This document shows, piece by piece, positions 1 through 10,551 of a DNA stretch of 25,421 nt. A program made the translations under genes and the position numbers. This stretch comes from Silene noctiflora. Lineage: Eukaryota; Streptophyta; Magnoliopsida; Caryophyllales; Caryophyllaceae. Positions within the stretch are counted from its first letter, which is position 1, and each line of letters starts with the position of its first letter. Where the stretch lies: positions 310,313-335,733 of the forward strand of contig VHZZ01000054.1 in assembly GCA_009801015.1 (NCBI GenBank), read 5' to 3'. The notes under the pieces were generated by a model that was not told where the DNA came from, made no database searches, and saw nothing but the letters and a program-made list of their open reading frames with translations.

Positions 1-761
1 TTTCTGCTTGGGAGGGTGAAAGTGGGTCAAGATTAATAAGGTGTAATTAAGAGGAAAATTTTTGGTGACCCGATTAACTCGACTTTCTGCTTGGGTATGG
101 CCTAAATAGTAGTCATTTAAGCTTATCATTGTATCTCTTCAATTACATGGGGTATTACAAAACCGAACTCGATTGATTGATACATTTACCACTCCCAGTG
201 ACTTATTTGTTGTGACAACCAAGTGTACCTTATCCCAAAAAATCACAAAATATCCGGAATGTGAAAAAATAGTGAGGTTATCGTAAAAACCAAGGATTTT
301 TCTCCACCTCCTAAATTTTCGATCAATCTGCACCAAATCCGTCTCACCAACATGCCCAACTAAATAAATCAAAAATTCCCAATTTCCCATTTTTTTTTTT
401 CCTTCAATTTTTTAATTGATGAACATTTCCATCATCTATTGTTGAACATCTCCAACTTATCTTAATCACAGGTTTAATTTGCATCTCATTTTCACAATTT
501 GGTATTTTTTAATTAGAATCTTAAGTTTTATATGTGATACTTTTTCTTGTTTATTGTTTGTATTTGATCATCTTTTGTTGATTGAGTTTTTTGGGTTATT
601 AATTAAGGGTTTGATTGTTTAAAAATTGGGTGATTAATTATGTATGATAATATGCAAAATTGGGTATTTTAGGGTTTTTGATTGTTTCAAAATTGGGTTA
701 TTTGTTATTTTTGATATGCAAAATTGGGTCTTTTAGTTTTTATTGATTAGGATTTTTGATT
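1..761. other. 5' flank and probable untranslated leader of the DUF789 gene
   Basis: This stretch is AT-rich and holds no recognisable protein gene. TTTCTGCTTGGG occurs twice (1 and 84). A possible non-coding first exon could end at 471, where CACAG is followed by GTTTAATTTG. The pyrimidine-rich stretch around 391-470 (a T-run, then CT-rich text) looks like a plant leader. From 600 to 760 the short phrase CAAAATTGGGT recurs at about 55-bp spacing (657, 689, 719), a weak decaying tandem repeat. An 83-codon minus-strand open frame at 139-390 matches no family I know and I do not call it a gene. Confidence 0.35.
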
Positions 762-960
762 GTTTCGTCTCTCCGTGTTGCTAACACTAGGGTAAGGTTG
801 CGTACATTCGACCCCCCTTACCCTGCAATTTGCGGGCACTATTGAGGCACTGGGGTTATGTTTTTGATGGTTTTGTCTCTCTGTGTTGCTAAAACTAGGG
901 TAAGGCTGCGTACATCCGACCCTCCTTAACCTGCAATTTGCGGGAGCCATTGGGAGGTGG
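762..960 (+). repeat. Tandem pair of SINE-like sequences
   Basis: Two direct copies start at 762 and 870 (offset 108 bp). Each carries the same ordered blocks: TCTCTCTGTGTTGCTA, then AGGGTAAGG, then TGCGTACAT, then CGACCC, then CCTGCAATTTGCGGG. The first copy ends with ATTGAGGCACTGGGGTTATG, which resembles the 3' part of plant tRNA-derived SINEs that carry GGTAAGG..TGCGTACA..GACCC. The copies differ at several sites, so the duplication is not recent. No clear poly(A) or TTG tail or target duplication is visible. The SINE family is assigned from memory of the motif only. Confidence 0.6.
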
Positions 961-1486
961 TTAATTATTCCGTCCTTAAGGAAGAGGAGGAGGAGGAGGA
1001 GGTCGATATTAGTCTATCCTTCCTTTCTTCCCTCCGCCGCCATCACGACTACCTCCTAATTCCTTTACGTCTTTCATCTACTACCCCTTACACCTATCCC
1101 TTATCCAGAGTACCCCAAAGTATACATTGTAATAATTAAGTCAATGACAGGTGAAGGAAGCTTGATTAGGAGATTTTGTGTATGATGATTATATATCTTT
1201 AACGAGCTACATACATTCTAATTGCATATTTTTTTGAAGATTTGTTGTTAGGGCCGAACCCTTTGTTGTATTGAACTCGTTCATCCCATCTATATTGTCC
1301 CTATTTTCTAAAATGATGATAAGTGTGAGTGTGTGACCAATAATTTGTGAATATATAATATGGCTATTTCGTACAGTTTTGTAAATGTCTTATTCTACAA
1401 TGTTTTCAGTTCTTATAAGGAGAAGGGTCAAGTTCCTGCATATGTTCGTAGGTGATGCAATCTAGCTTTTGGTAGCAACTGAGAAA
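961..1486 (+). other. Leader intron / untranslated region before the DUF789 start codon
   Basis: A short GAG(GAG)n purine microsatellite lies at about 980-1002 and is followed by a CT-rich stretch. A CAG|GTGAAG donor-like site lies near 1150. A T-rich tract ends in TGTTTTCAG at about 1409, a good acceptor that would begin the leader exon carrying the start codon at 1487. The 60-codon open frame at 957-1139 is low-complexity and unlikely to be a gene. The exact leader exons cannot be fixed without transcripts. Confidence 0.35.
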
Positions 1487-4400
1487 ATGGCTTTGAAAAC
1501 AGCATTTATCTCAGAGCATCAGACTAGATTTCTGGATCGTGTTGTCGGTGATCAATCTCAAGTTCAGGTTCCTGCTGAAGTGTCTGTTGCCCTCAGTAGT
1601 TTTAGCTATGATGCTAATTGTTTTTATTCTAAAAGTAACGGAAAAAAATTATACCGGAAGAAAAGCAGGAGTAAGGCTAAACTAGGAAAGAAGAAGGCTG
1701 ATAAAGTATTTCCGGAAGAATTCTTCAGTGATACGGGTAAAGAACATCATTTATCGTCTTCCAAGTCTCCTACGAGTAATAAGCATAACAAAACTCCGAG
1801 TACTAGTGATTTAGTTAAGGAAGATTTATCTCCAACACTAAGGCTATCACATAGCTGTGTTGAATTGAAGAATTTGTCCGATGCCAAGGGCCACAGTAGG
1901 GAAGAAGTTCATGAATGTTCTATCAGTGAAATATCTAATTGTAAAGCGGGTCCACTTCCAAAACGTAAACTTCATAATCCACAGTGCTTCAGCGGAACTA
2001 GCCAAGATATGTGCCGAAGTGTAAGTTCAAGCAATGGTCACCCACATGTACCAAAGAGTAAAGCAACCAGTGTTAGTATTGCAAAGAAGAAGAGAAGTAA
2101 TATCAACAACATCCGGAAGAAGGACCAAAGCCGCTTGACCTGGAAAAAGTGCCAGGGTGACAGGAGCGGCGAAAGCAGGAGAGAAACCATGTCTCTTCCT
2201 GATCATGCCAACTTTGATTCCATCTCACAAACTAGCAGTGTTCCAAGCCAACAAGCAGCATTGTCATGTGATGAGCTGGTAGTCACGTCTAATGTTTCAG
2301 CTAAGCAAAAGAAAGCCGCAACTGCGACTAAGTCACTGGATGCTGATGATATGCTCAACAGAGGAATTTGTGTCGATATAAGTATAGAATCTTGCCAACG
2401 AGTTGCTGAAGGGGTAAGCAGTGAATACCAGGACTCGCTTTTTAGTACGAAGCCAATTGAAATGATCGATGCAGTAAAACTGGATGAATCAAATGGACTT
2501 CGGAATAAATGTGGGAAAAGCAAAAACAATTGTTGGAAGGCAACTCGAGGTCCCTCGTCAAAATCATATAAGCGTCACCGACAACCTTTACCCTTTCAGC
2601 CACAGGTCAGTATAAGCATAAAACGAGCAGAGATTTGCCAACTAATATTATGACTCGTAATTTGCTGCTAGTCAACTTTATGCTACCTCCATCCAATTTA
2701 GGGGCTGTTTGGTTCATTTCAATTTTAAGTAGGAGGAATGGAGTTTGATACTAGGGGTGGAAGACTGGAAGGTGGGTATGGGATTTCAAAGGGTTGGAAT
2801 GGAGTTAGAATCCATTAGGTATCTAACTCCATTCTAAAATCCTCCAACCAAACATTGGAATGGATCAATTCCAATCCATTCCAATGGTGTCAACCAAACA
2901 CCCTATATCGTCACTAATTGACGGACGGTCAAATGAAACCGATATTTTGTGACACTATACACTACTTAGTAAAAACAGTTAGATGCTATGGGGGTATCCG
3001 ATTTGATACATCCAACTGCGACATATTTTACATTGTAACTAAAAGTATATTTAGAGAAAACACTCAAAAGTCAAAATAGTTATTAGTAGACACAGAAAGT
3101 AAAGTGAGGAAAAGAGAAACATGATGGAGGTAGTACTAAGCTACTTGTTTCTGTTTTGAAGCAGCACGTTCAGTCTAAAGAAAAGGTCTATACAAAAGAT
3201 ACAAGCACTTTTGACCCGCTTCACCCGTGGATGAAGTTGCCAACAGTGAAGCCTGTTGAAGAGAAGCATATTCAGAACCTTATGAATCGGTGGAGTGACG
3301 CCACATGTTTAAAGTCCAATATGACCCCTGGGATTAGGCGTGGCCAAGATTTTTCTCAACATCAAAGTGTAAGGAAGTGGATTCCTGTTTGCAAAAAGAA
3401 TACCAGTATGCCAGAGACCTCCATATCTGTAGGAACTAATGAAAACATCAATGATAACTCACCAATGGAGAAGAAAGAAGATATTGAACTAGAAGGCGAT
3501 GTCATTTCTAACTCTATTCCAGAGGCACCTGTTGAGCACATCAGTGCAAATTTATTAGCCGTAAATGATATACCCTCACTAATGGAACAATCCCCGGACA
3601 AGGTTGAATGCCCTGGCGTTCAAAGTGTTAAGAACTATACCCAGTCAATCCATGTGTCTGACGGTTTCCTATATCATTCTGATAATTCCCAGTTTGTGGA
3701 ACAAGCTTTTATTTCCTCATATAGAATGCAGTTAGCATCTGAAGGCGTTCACCGGACAACAGGATATCCACTTGCAGAGTTTGAAAGATTACTGTTTTCT
3801 GCCACCCCAACTATTGATTCTTCAGTTCTATCGAAACCATGTGATGGTAGCTTCAGTGATGTTCTGAGTAGTCTTATTCTCTGTAGAGAACAGACACCGA
3901 ACATATCTCTTCACTCTGTTTTAGATTGGTATGAGGAGCCAGGAAACTATGGGTTGAAAGTCGATGTTAACCGGTCTCACATTCAAGAAGGATGTGTTGC
4001 TGATATTGAATCATTTCATGCACATTTTGTTCCTCTTCTTTCTGCGATTCAGCTATTTGGTCACAATTATCCATCATCTTCTTTTGGGAAGAGGCAGGAT
4101 CAGAGCCTGGAAGCTCATGGCGTAGAAGCTACTTTACATACTCCTCTGTGTGGTAACCCTGCCATTGATGTACATGATATAACTAAACCCTTCAATGCTG
4201 CTGGACCATCGGTACTCAGCAATGCAGATATACTTTTTGAATTTTTTGAATCAGAGCAACCACAGCGGCGAAAACCTCTCCATAACAAGTAAGACTTCTC
4301 TTATTAAAGGTTTTGCGATTTGATGGTTATTTGAGGTGCTTGATCATGGCCTGTAATCAAATCATGGAATTAGTCGCAAATCGATTGGCAAACTATGATG

Positions 4401-6130
4401 TGGTTGCCTAGATCATGGTGCGGTTTATAGCGACCTGTTTGTGTCAACCATCCCAGTCTTACGGTCTAGTATCATTTGTATTGGTAATATATTGGACTAG
4501 CGTTGGCCTCAACGGTCCCACAATGACCAAGTACCCGCCATTTTGGTGAACATCATTGGTAATGAAGATATATGGGATATTTTCAAAGGGCCAGTACATA
4601 TTGAAAAATATTAGCATGGTAGGATGGAAAACCTCTACTTATGAAGCCAATATGATGTGTATTGATTCTTTTGCCATACCATGTGTTGGTGTGGGATTTT
4701 TATTGATATCATAAACACAGATACATAATCCCTAGTTAAACCCTTAAAGGTTAATCAGCCCAAGAAGTGTCTGGTACAAAATAAAAAATCTCTGTATGAT
4801 TGTTGCCATGTTTTTGTGGAGGTCGTATACTCAATAGTTGTGGCATTCTACTGATATTTGCGCTTTCCCATTTAACTTGTTTAAATTCTTCTTTGTACTC
4901 CTCAACTATCTGGATGCGTAACAAGACTCCACAATGTCTGTAATGACTCTCAAATATACAACTGAATAAAATTAGTTGATGTTGGGTGTGTAGCTTTTGA
5001 AATGCTTACATGTCCTGATACTATTATAGGAAAACTGAAAAATTTCAATTCTCCCTCTTTTCTTTAATATTATGATGATAGCACATTTGACTTGTCAACA
5101 TTTCATGGTACTGAATTGTGCGGGTTTCTTACACACGCAGAATAGTGGAACTTGCCAGTGAAGGAACATCCAACAATCAAGTATACGGTGACCCATCAAA
5201 ACTTGACTGCACAAGTCTTGTTGATCTGCATCCTGCATCCTGGTTAGAAAGAGATCTCTTGTTTATGTCTTTGCATGTTTTACATTTTTCAAATTCGTTT
5301 TTTGTTTTATAAAAAAACTTTTCTTGAATTTCAGGTTTTCAGTTGCATGGTATCCCATATATCGGATTCCGGAAGGGAAGATGCGGGCAGCATTTCTGAC
5401 ATACCATTCGCTGGGGTATTTTGTTCAAAGATGCACAACAAACGATTTTTCTAATTTGAGCCCGTTTTCCTTAGCCCTACCTGTAATAGGTCTCCAAAGC
5501 TACAGTGCACAGGTAAAGCATTTTAACACAGATGTACTTGTTTCTGAAAGACGTCATGATATCTTAATGGACAGAAGCAAACTAAAAGTTTCCTATATGA
5601 ATGAATACTACTGGCAGATCAGAAATTTTAATATGGTTGTGGTCGGTCTATGTCGCACTTTGACTTGGCTGTAAATGTCGGACTTGGTTACGTGTCCGAC
5701 ACTTTTTGTTCATATTTTAATCTAAAATAAAGCATCAAAAGTCATTCTTCCTAAGTGAACTCTCTCTTCACTTTGTTGGTGAGGGCGAAGCCCGTTTCAT
5801 GAATTCAATGATCTTATTATACGATTAATATCACAAGAGGAATGTAAAAGAGGATGATTCATGGTGTTTGCTGTAGTAAATGATGTACAGCCATTTTCAT
5901 TACATTATCACATTTTTCAGGCCGAGCTATGGTTTTCGCTTAATATGGAGGCCGAGTCTTCTTTAGGACAAATGAGTTCTGCAGTCCTAAAAGAAAGACT
6001 CAGGACACTTGAAGAGAATGCAAACTTTTTTGCTCGAGGATCGGTCTTCAAAGATCGTGTTATGGTCACAAATAGACAACCAGACTACGAATTCTTCATG
6101 TCTCGAAAAGGGAAGCCTTTATATTTGTAA
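1487..6130 (+). CDS. DUF789 family protein, five coding exons, about 911 aa
   Basis: Predicted exons are 1487-2605, 3162-4288, 5141-5242, 5335-5512 and 5921-6130, all with GT-AG introns and a continuous frame (phases 0, 2, 2, 0). ATG at 1487 (AGAAAATGGC) is the first in-frame ATG; the open frame extends six codons upstream only to a TTG. Residues 1-373 (exon 1) are basic and Ser/Asn-rich, with a lysine cluster at 53-73 that could be a nuclear signal. From about residue 575 the protein carries the DUF789 pattern: FERLLFSATP, then HFVPLLSAIQLF, then LFEFFESEQPQRRKPL joined to KIVELA across intron 2, then SWFSVAWYPIYRIPEG across intron 3, TYHSLG, and a final exon starting AELWFSLN and ending with RQPDYEFF. 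DUF789 is a plant-wide family with no established biochemical role. Its function is unknown and I assign none. The stop TAA is at 6128-6130. The family call is strong; exon edges are good but not transcript-proven. Confidence 0.9.
2701..2903. mobile_element. Foldback MITE in intron 1 of the DUF789 gene
   Basis: The ends read GGGGCTGTTTGGTT (left) and AACCAAACACCC (right), imperfect terminal inverted repeats, and TA flanks both sides (2699-2700 and 2904-2905). The inside is also palindromic, with GGAATGGAGTTAGAAT at 2801 matched by inverted AACTCCATTCTAAAAT and repeated ATTCCAATCCATTCC text. The length of 203 bp and the CTGTTTGG ends fit non-autonomous PIF/Harbinger- or hAT-like MITEs. The superfamily is unsure, because a 3-bp TTA duplication matches on only two of three bases. 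Confidence 0.7.
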
Positions 6131-6653
6131 TTAACCTTGCTTGTAAATAGATCTTTTGTACATTTTGTAGCGGAACGGGTAGTCTTAGAAGCTCATCAGC
6201 ATTAGACTTTAGTCAGGGTTAATCAAGAACTAGTTCGTCAGACGACTAACTCACTAGACCAGGTTCGACAATGTACATGCAGTAGGCTTTTGCTAGATTG
6301 TAAATGTGTGTGTAGCTACCATCAATTTTTGGCTATGGTGCTTTGACTTGTATATATAATGTAGACTTTTGTGTGTAATTTCTCAGTTTTTCATGCAATT
6401 CAATGAATTGTGTTCGAAATTCCCTTAAGTCGAGACATGAAGAATTTTTACAAAAGGTTCGACAACCTGAGATATGTACTTGTTGAAGTCTTATTTCAAG
6501 CTCAAGTAATGTTTATTGCAGTCGAGAAATTTTTACAAAAGGTTGCAGATACAAACTCATATATATAGGCGAGTACTTGATCAGTATTATGCCTTAGATA
6601 GTGGGGGCAGGCGAGTACTCTGAAAAGCCTGCAGGAGTACCCTCTTGACGATT
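6131..6653. other. Convergent intergenic region: 3' ends of the DUF789 and chitinase genes
   Basis: The two genes end tail to tail here. On the minus strand, an AATAAA (plus-strand TTTATT) at about 6509-6514 is a likely poly(A) signal about 140 bp after the chitinase stop. For the DUF789 gene no canonical AATAAA is seen; T-rich and TATATAATG text around 6350-6410 could serve. The phrase TTTTTACAAAAGGTT occurs twice (about 6445 and 6530), a short direct repeat. Confidence 0.5.
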
Positions 6654-9600
6654 TTAGATAACGCTCATGAGAAGAGCATTGGCAAAGGACCTTTGATTGT
6701 AGCAATCAAGGTTGTTTCCATAGCCAACCCCAAGAATGTCACAATATCGCTTATAAAATCCGATGCGATCAGCAACTCTTCCATCTTGTCCTCGGCCACA
6801 TTCTAGACCACCATTAATAATGTTGGTAATCACTCCGTATCCAGGCAGCCGCCCAGCTGACGAGTCTGCACCAGATGGAGTCCATCTACCGGTTATGACG
6901 TCGTGGCATGACGGCTTTGGTGGTTGTATAGTCATCCAGAACCAGATTGCAGTTTTGAATGCAATAACAGGATCAGTTTCTACTAAATCTGGGTTGTTTA
7001 GCAAGTCCACTCCTATTGCTCTTCCTGCTTGCCCATAGTTCACATTACTGCAGTGATAAAAAATCAACATCCAAATTAAATAAAGTTATGAGATTTACGA
7101 GATTAAGGCTCTTCAGAAACCGTTTCATGTTAGCATGATACGATAACAACATCAGAGCCTTAGTCCTAAAATGGGATTTACGACATTAAGCCTCCTCGGA
7201 AACCGTTTCATGTTAGCACAATAAGACAACAACATCAGAGCCTTAGTTTCAAAATGAATTGAAAGCTAAAAAAAGAAGATAAAATTCTACTAGAAAGGCC
7301 ACCATTATAGCATTTATAGGACATGTCTCACGATTATTACAAATAGTGTATGACATTTAAGATTTAAAAACGTCCCCCGCCTTTATATTTGTAATTTTAG
7401 TTTGATTCTAAATCGATTTTCTATAAGACTCTTACGTAGAAGATATGTCTTTCAAATTCCAAACTAAATTGCTAATTAACATCAACTTGATTCTAATAAT
7501 CATACAATTTCTCTTAGTTTTCCCTTCAAAATGTATCCAATTTATTACAGAACGGAAACAAATAAAACTTTATTTTAATAAACTATTATCTTTTTCATAA
7601 AATATAATCTTATTATAATTATAATTATAATTTAATCTTTAATTAAATTTAAAATTATGATTTTTTTCATTATAATAAAATAAAATTAGTATTAAACTAT
7701 AGACTATATGTTGCTAAATTTTTCACAATGCAATAATGATTACTTTAGAAAATAACTTAACACAGATTATTAGTTTCGTAAAAAAAAAAATTCATTAAAA
7801 AAATTGGAGAAAATTATAAAATGATGGTAAAAAAGTACATTTATAAAAACACATTTCATAACTTTACTCAATTCTCTTTGATTAGTTTTCCATTTCAATT
7901 TTTTTTATATCAAAATAAAATGGAGTAAAATATTAAATATTAATAAAATGACGATTTAAATAATACCCTTAAAAATAAAATCTCTACATATACCGCGCAG
8001 TGACGCGGAATCTATACTAGTATATAAAATATTTAGATTAATTCAGTTCTTCCAAAATTATATAAAAAATCTCTAGTCTTTAGAGTTAGGTAACCCACTT
8101 ACATGGAAATAATTAGTCCTTAATGGTTATCCATTTCGAATAATGGCATTATCCTTTTACTATTTGCTTTGTTGCTTGTATTGACTAATTATTTTATTAT
8201 AGTCTATTGGCCTGCCTATTGTTTTTTACATTATTTTTTTCAATTTTCTTATTGTTTTTTCCAAGTGTCCTTGTTGCTTGCAAGACTTTGATAATCAAGT
8301 ACTCATTTATGACGCGTCATAAGTTTAATCGATTTAAAGGTTTGAACCCAGCTCATTTTAATTACGCTTCTCACGACTTCACCATCTAAGCTAAGTGATA
8401 TAGTAACATGTCCATCGATTTTTTTATGTGTTATGCTATACTCCTTATTCGTGAAAGGTGTATCGACTATGTTGTAATCTTGTATGTTCGATCGTGTATA
8501 ACGACTTTTATACAAGACCTAATCATCATACTAGTGATATTCCGTGTAAATGAAATTTACACGCTTTCAAATAATATAAAAAAGCTTGTAGATAGTGAAA
8601 AATAAAACCCGATAAATGGAGAATGGAGAGAGTCTTTCTCTGCTAAAGTCAATAGTTTACGTTTATTCTATCTTGTGAGAAATAATAAAATTAAACAAAC
8701 GTAAATTATTGACCGAGACAGATGGATAATATGAAAAGAAAAAGGTGAAGAGTTAGGAAACTTGACTGTGAAAGTTGGATAGGTCCACGGCCATAGTATT
8801 TCTTGCCAGGAGCACAAGGAAATTGAGCACTTTGATCACAGTATGATGCATCAGTGTTTTCTTTCTTGAAGCAATATCCCCATGCATACGGTCCATCTGG
8901 TGCAGTTGCCCATCCTCCTGTATAATACATATAGTTTGCAGTCGATAAGATAAACTAGAAAAAAAATCGAAAATATACCACAAAATTTCCACTAGAAAAC
9001 TTTAAACAGACGCGACTTTACTTGACGATGATGACCAAATACACTTATTTTAGTAATCGTTAGAGATTGAGTATACATGAAAGGAATTGACAATAATAAA
9101 ATCACACCGAATCGACTTCGCTTTCTTAATAGAACAATTCGACCCTTATCAGTGCCTGGGTCAATCCGAATTTCCTATTGAAATAAAATGATTTCGGGCA
9201 ACAAGAAAACAGAGATGTAATTCAAAAGCATTTTTGTGTAGTTTGTTATATTGTTCAGCTGAAGAAATTAAAATTTTCAATCTTGATTCTTCACATTCAT
9301 TCCTTTGTCTATTTATATAGTTATGGAGGGAAAAGGGGAGAATGTATTTATGAAGAGTTGCAACTCTTCATAAATTCAATCAGATTCAACCCCATCATAG
9401 TTCGAATAACTATACCATAATTCCATAATAATTATGCAAGCGTACACTCTGTACTTCCCGAACTCGCATTATATTATTTAGAAATTACCTATCTACGAAC
9501 CAATCTTAATTTCGCCAAATGAATTGGTAATTACTCTTAATCACCAACAGTAATACTGTAAACTAAGATAACAAAGCAACTACATGGGTAACAAAAATCA

Positions 9601-10472
9601 TGTTGAAATTATAAACATAATCCATTTCTTATTTGTGACGTGTGTGAACATGTCACAATTTGTGACGGACCCAAAATGTAATTATATTAATGAGAAAATA
9701 TGAAAATTAGTGGTTATAATGTTGTGTATGTTGAAGTTGATTCACGTATTCAGTCGTCCGTTCACCATCAACACACTTATGTTAACCGATGTAGTTACTT
9801 TGTTGTTTTAGTTTATGGTATTACTAAAATAAGTGCATTTTACCAAATGAGTCATATGCCGTCCGTATAAAAACCCTTTTTTTACCGCTGTAAAAAAAAA
9901 AAAAAAAAAATTATCAAAGTGGTAACATTTGTGCCGTCACAATTTGTGACCGTCACATGCAAGACCAACTGTAAACATAATGAATTAATACGATTTAGAA
10001 GAAGATAAAAAGTCAACGATGGAACAAAACCTGTGGTTTCATGAGAAGTTTGACCAAAAAAAGCAGCAATTTCCCTCTTACGAACAGCATTATCTCCCGT
10101 ATTACCAAACGACGGAAAAGCAGCAGCAGCATTAATGAAAGCATTATAAGTATAAAACCCTTTAGCAGGACAAGCGTTATCGTTCCGATGCTTGAGAAAT
10201 TGGTTAAACAAGTCGGACGTAATTAATTGTGACACAGGTGTTGGAGGTCCCGGTGTTGGTGATGATCCTCCGCATTGGCTTTGGCAGCCTCGGCCGCAGT
10301 ACGGATCGGTCGAGCCACAAAACCCGAATTCACTGCAGCAGAGTCCGCCTGGGCATAGGGCTCCTCCTGCTTGCCTTCCACATTGCTCTGCTATGGCTTG
10401 TGTTGTGAGGATTGTGAGTATGAGGAGGAATGTTTTAAAACCCGAGGAGGTTCTAACCTGATCCATTGTCAT
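6654..10472 (-). CDS. Class I chitinase (hevein domain + GH19), three exons, 328 aa
   Basis: An endochitinase that cleaves beta-1,4 bonds in chitin, typically an anti-fungal defence protein in the vacuole or apoplast. Exons on the minus strand are 10472-10031, 8917-8767 and 7047-6654, joined at GT-AG sites in phases 1 and 2. Residues 1-28 are a signal peptide, with cleavage likely after TQAIA. Residues 30-68 are a hevein-type chitin-binding domain with all eight cysteines (31, 40, 45, 46, 52, 59, 63, 67). A Pro/Thr/Ser-rich hinge (69-80) leads to the GH19 domain. The catalytic acid is E145 in SHETTG (split by intron 1) and the base E167 in [17 protein letters not shown] (188-197), WFWMT (233-237) and [10 protein letters not shown] (269-278) are also intact. 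After the last cysteine (313) the tail ends NALLMSVI, which resembles a vacuolar-sorting extension. The 328-aa length is normal for class I. A second ATG six bases downstream (10466) is an equally good start. Confidence 0.95.
7088..7253. repeat. Two-copy tandem duplication, 83-bp unit, in chitinase intron 2
   Basis: Units 7088-7170 and 7171-7253 are adjacent and about 85-90% alike. Shared blocks include GATTTACGA, GAAACCGTTTCATGTTAGCA and ACAACATCAGAGCCTTAGT. The unit lies just inside the 3' end of intron 2, roughly 40-200 bp upstream (in transcription) of the exon 3 acceptor. Confidence 0.9.
7286..8020 (+). mobile_element. Helitron-type element in chitinase intron 2 (3' end clear, 5' end tentative)
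   Basis: The 3' end has the Helitron signature: a GC-rich hairpin CCGCG..CGCGG (7992-8008) in otherwise AT-rich DNA, then AATCTATA and CTAG at 8017-8020, followed by T. The left border is only a guess. TCTACTAGAAAGGCCACC at 7286 resembles the TCTACT-type 5' ends, but it is preceded by T rather than the expected A. The inside is AT-rich with no coding potential, so the element would be non-autonomous. Confidence 0.5.
8021..8766. other. Remaining part of chitinase intron 2, no gene seen
   Basis: AT-rich intron sequence. The short open frames here (8207-8389, 8303-8515, 8408-8605) are low-complexity, hydrophobic or overlap on both strands, and resemble no family. The intron donor GTCAAG lies at 8766 on the minus strand. 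GTTTACGTTTATT near 8655 and its inverted form AAACGTAAATTA near 8698 make a weak foldback. Confidence 0.5.
8918..10030 (-). other. Chitinase intron 1, with MITE-like termini inside
   Basis: A 1.1-kb intron between the split Gly codon of HETTG and the next exon. It contains two near-palindromic GTCACAATTTGTGAC sites (about 9653 and 9936) some 284 bp apart, in the same style as the GTGACGG MITE family elsewhere in the window. They may be the ends of a further decayed copy. A 21-nt A-run sits at about 9891-9910. No coding signal is seen. Confidence 0.45.
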
Positions 10473-10525
10473 CCCTAGTTTCGAGTTTTTTTGGGTTGTT
10501 GTTTGTTGTGGGTGGTTTTTAGTGA

Positions 10526-10532
10526 ATTTATA
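10526..10532 (-). promoter_or_regulatory. Likely TATA box of the chitinase gene
   Basis: The minus strand reads TATAAAT about 54 bp upstream of the first ATG (10472), giving a predicted short leader of about 25-30 nt. The leader is A/C-rich (CAACAAACAACAACCC), as is usual for highly expressed plant genes. No other TATA-like box is better placed. Confidence 0.65.
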
Positions 10533-10551
10533 TTGGAGGTTGGCAAAATAA

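Noticed and set aside
139..390. 83-codon minus-strand open frame
   Set aside because: No family resemblance, no splice partner seen, lies in a probable leader/promoter region of the plus-strand gene.
957..1139. 60-codon plus-strand open frame with a Glu run
   Set aside because: The Glu run is the GAG microsatellite; the rest is CT-rich low-complexity text.
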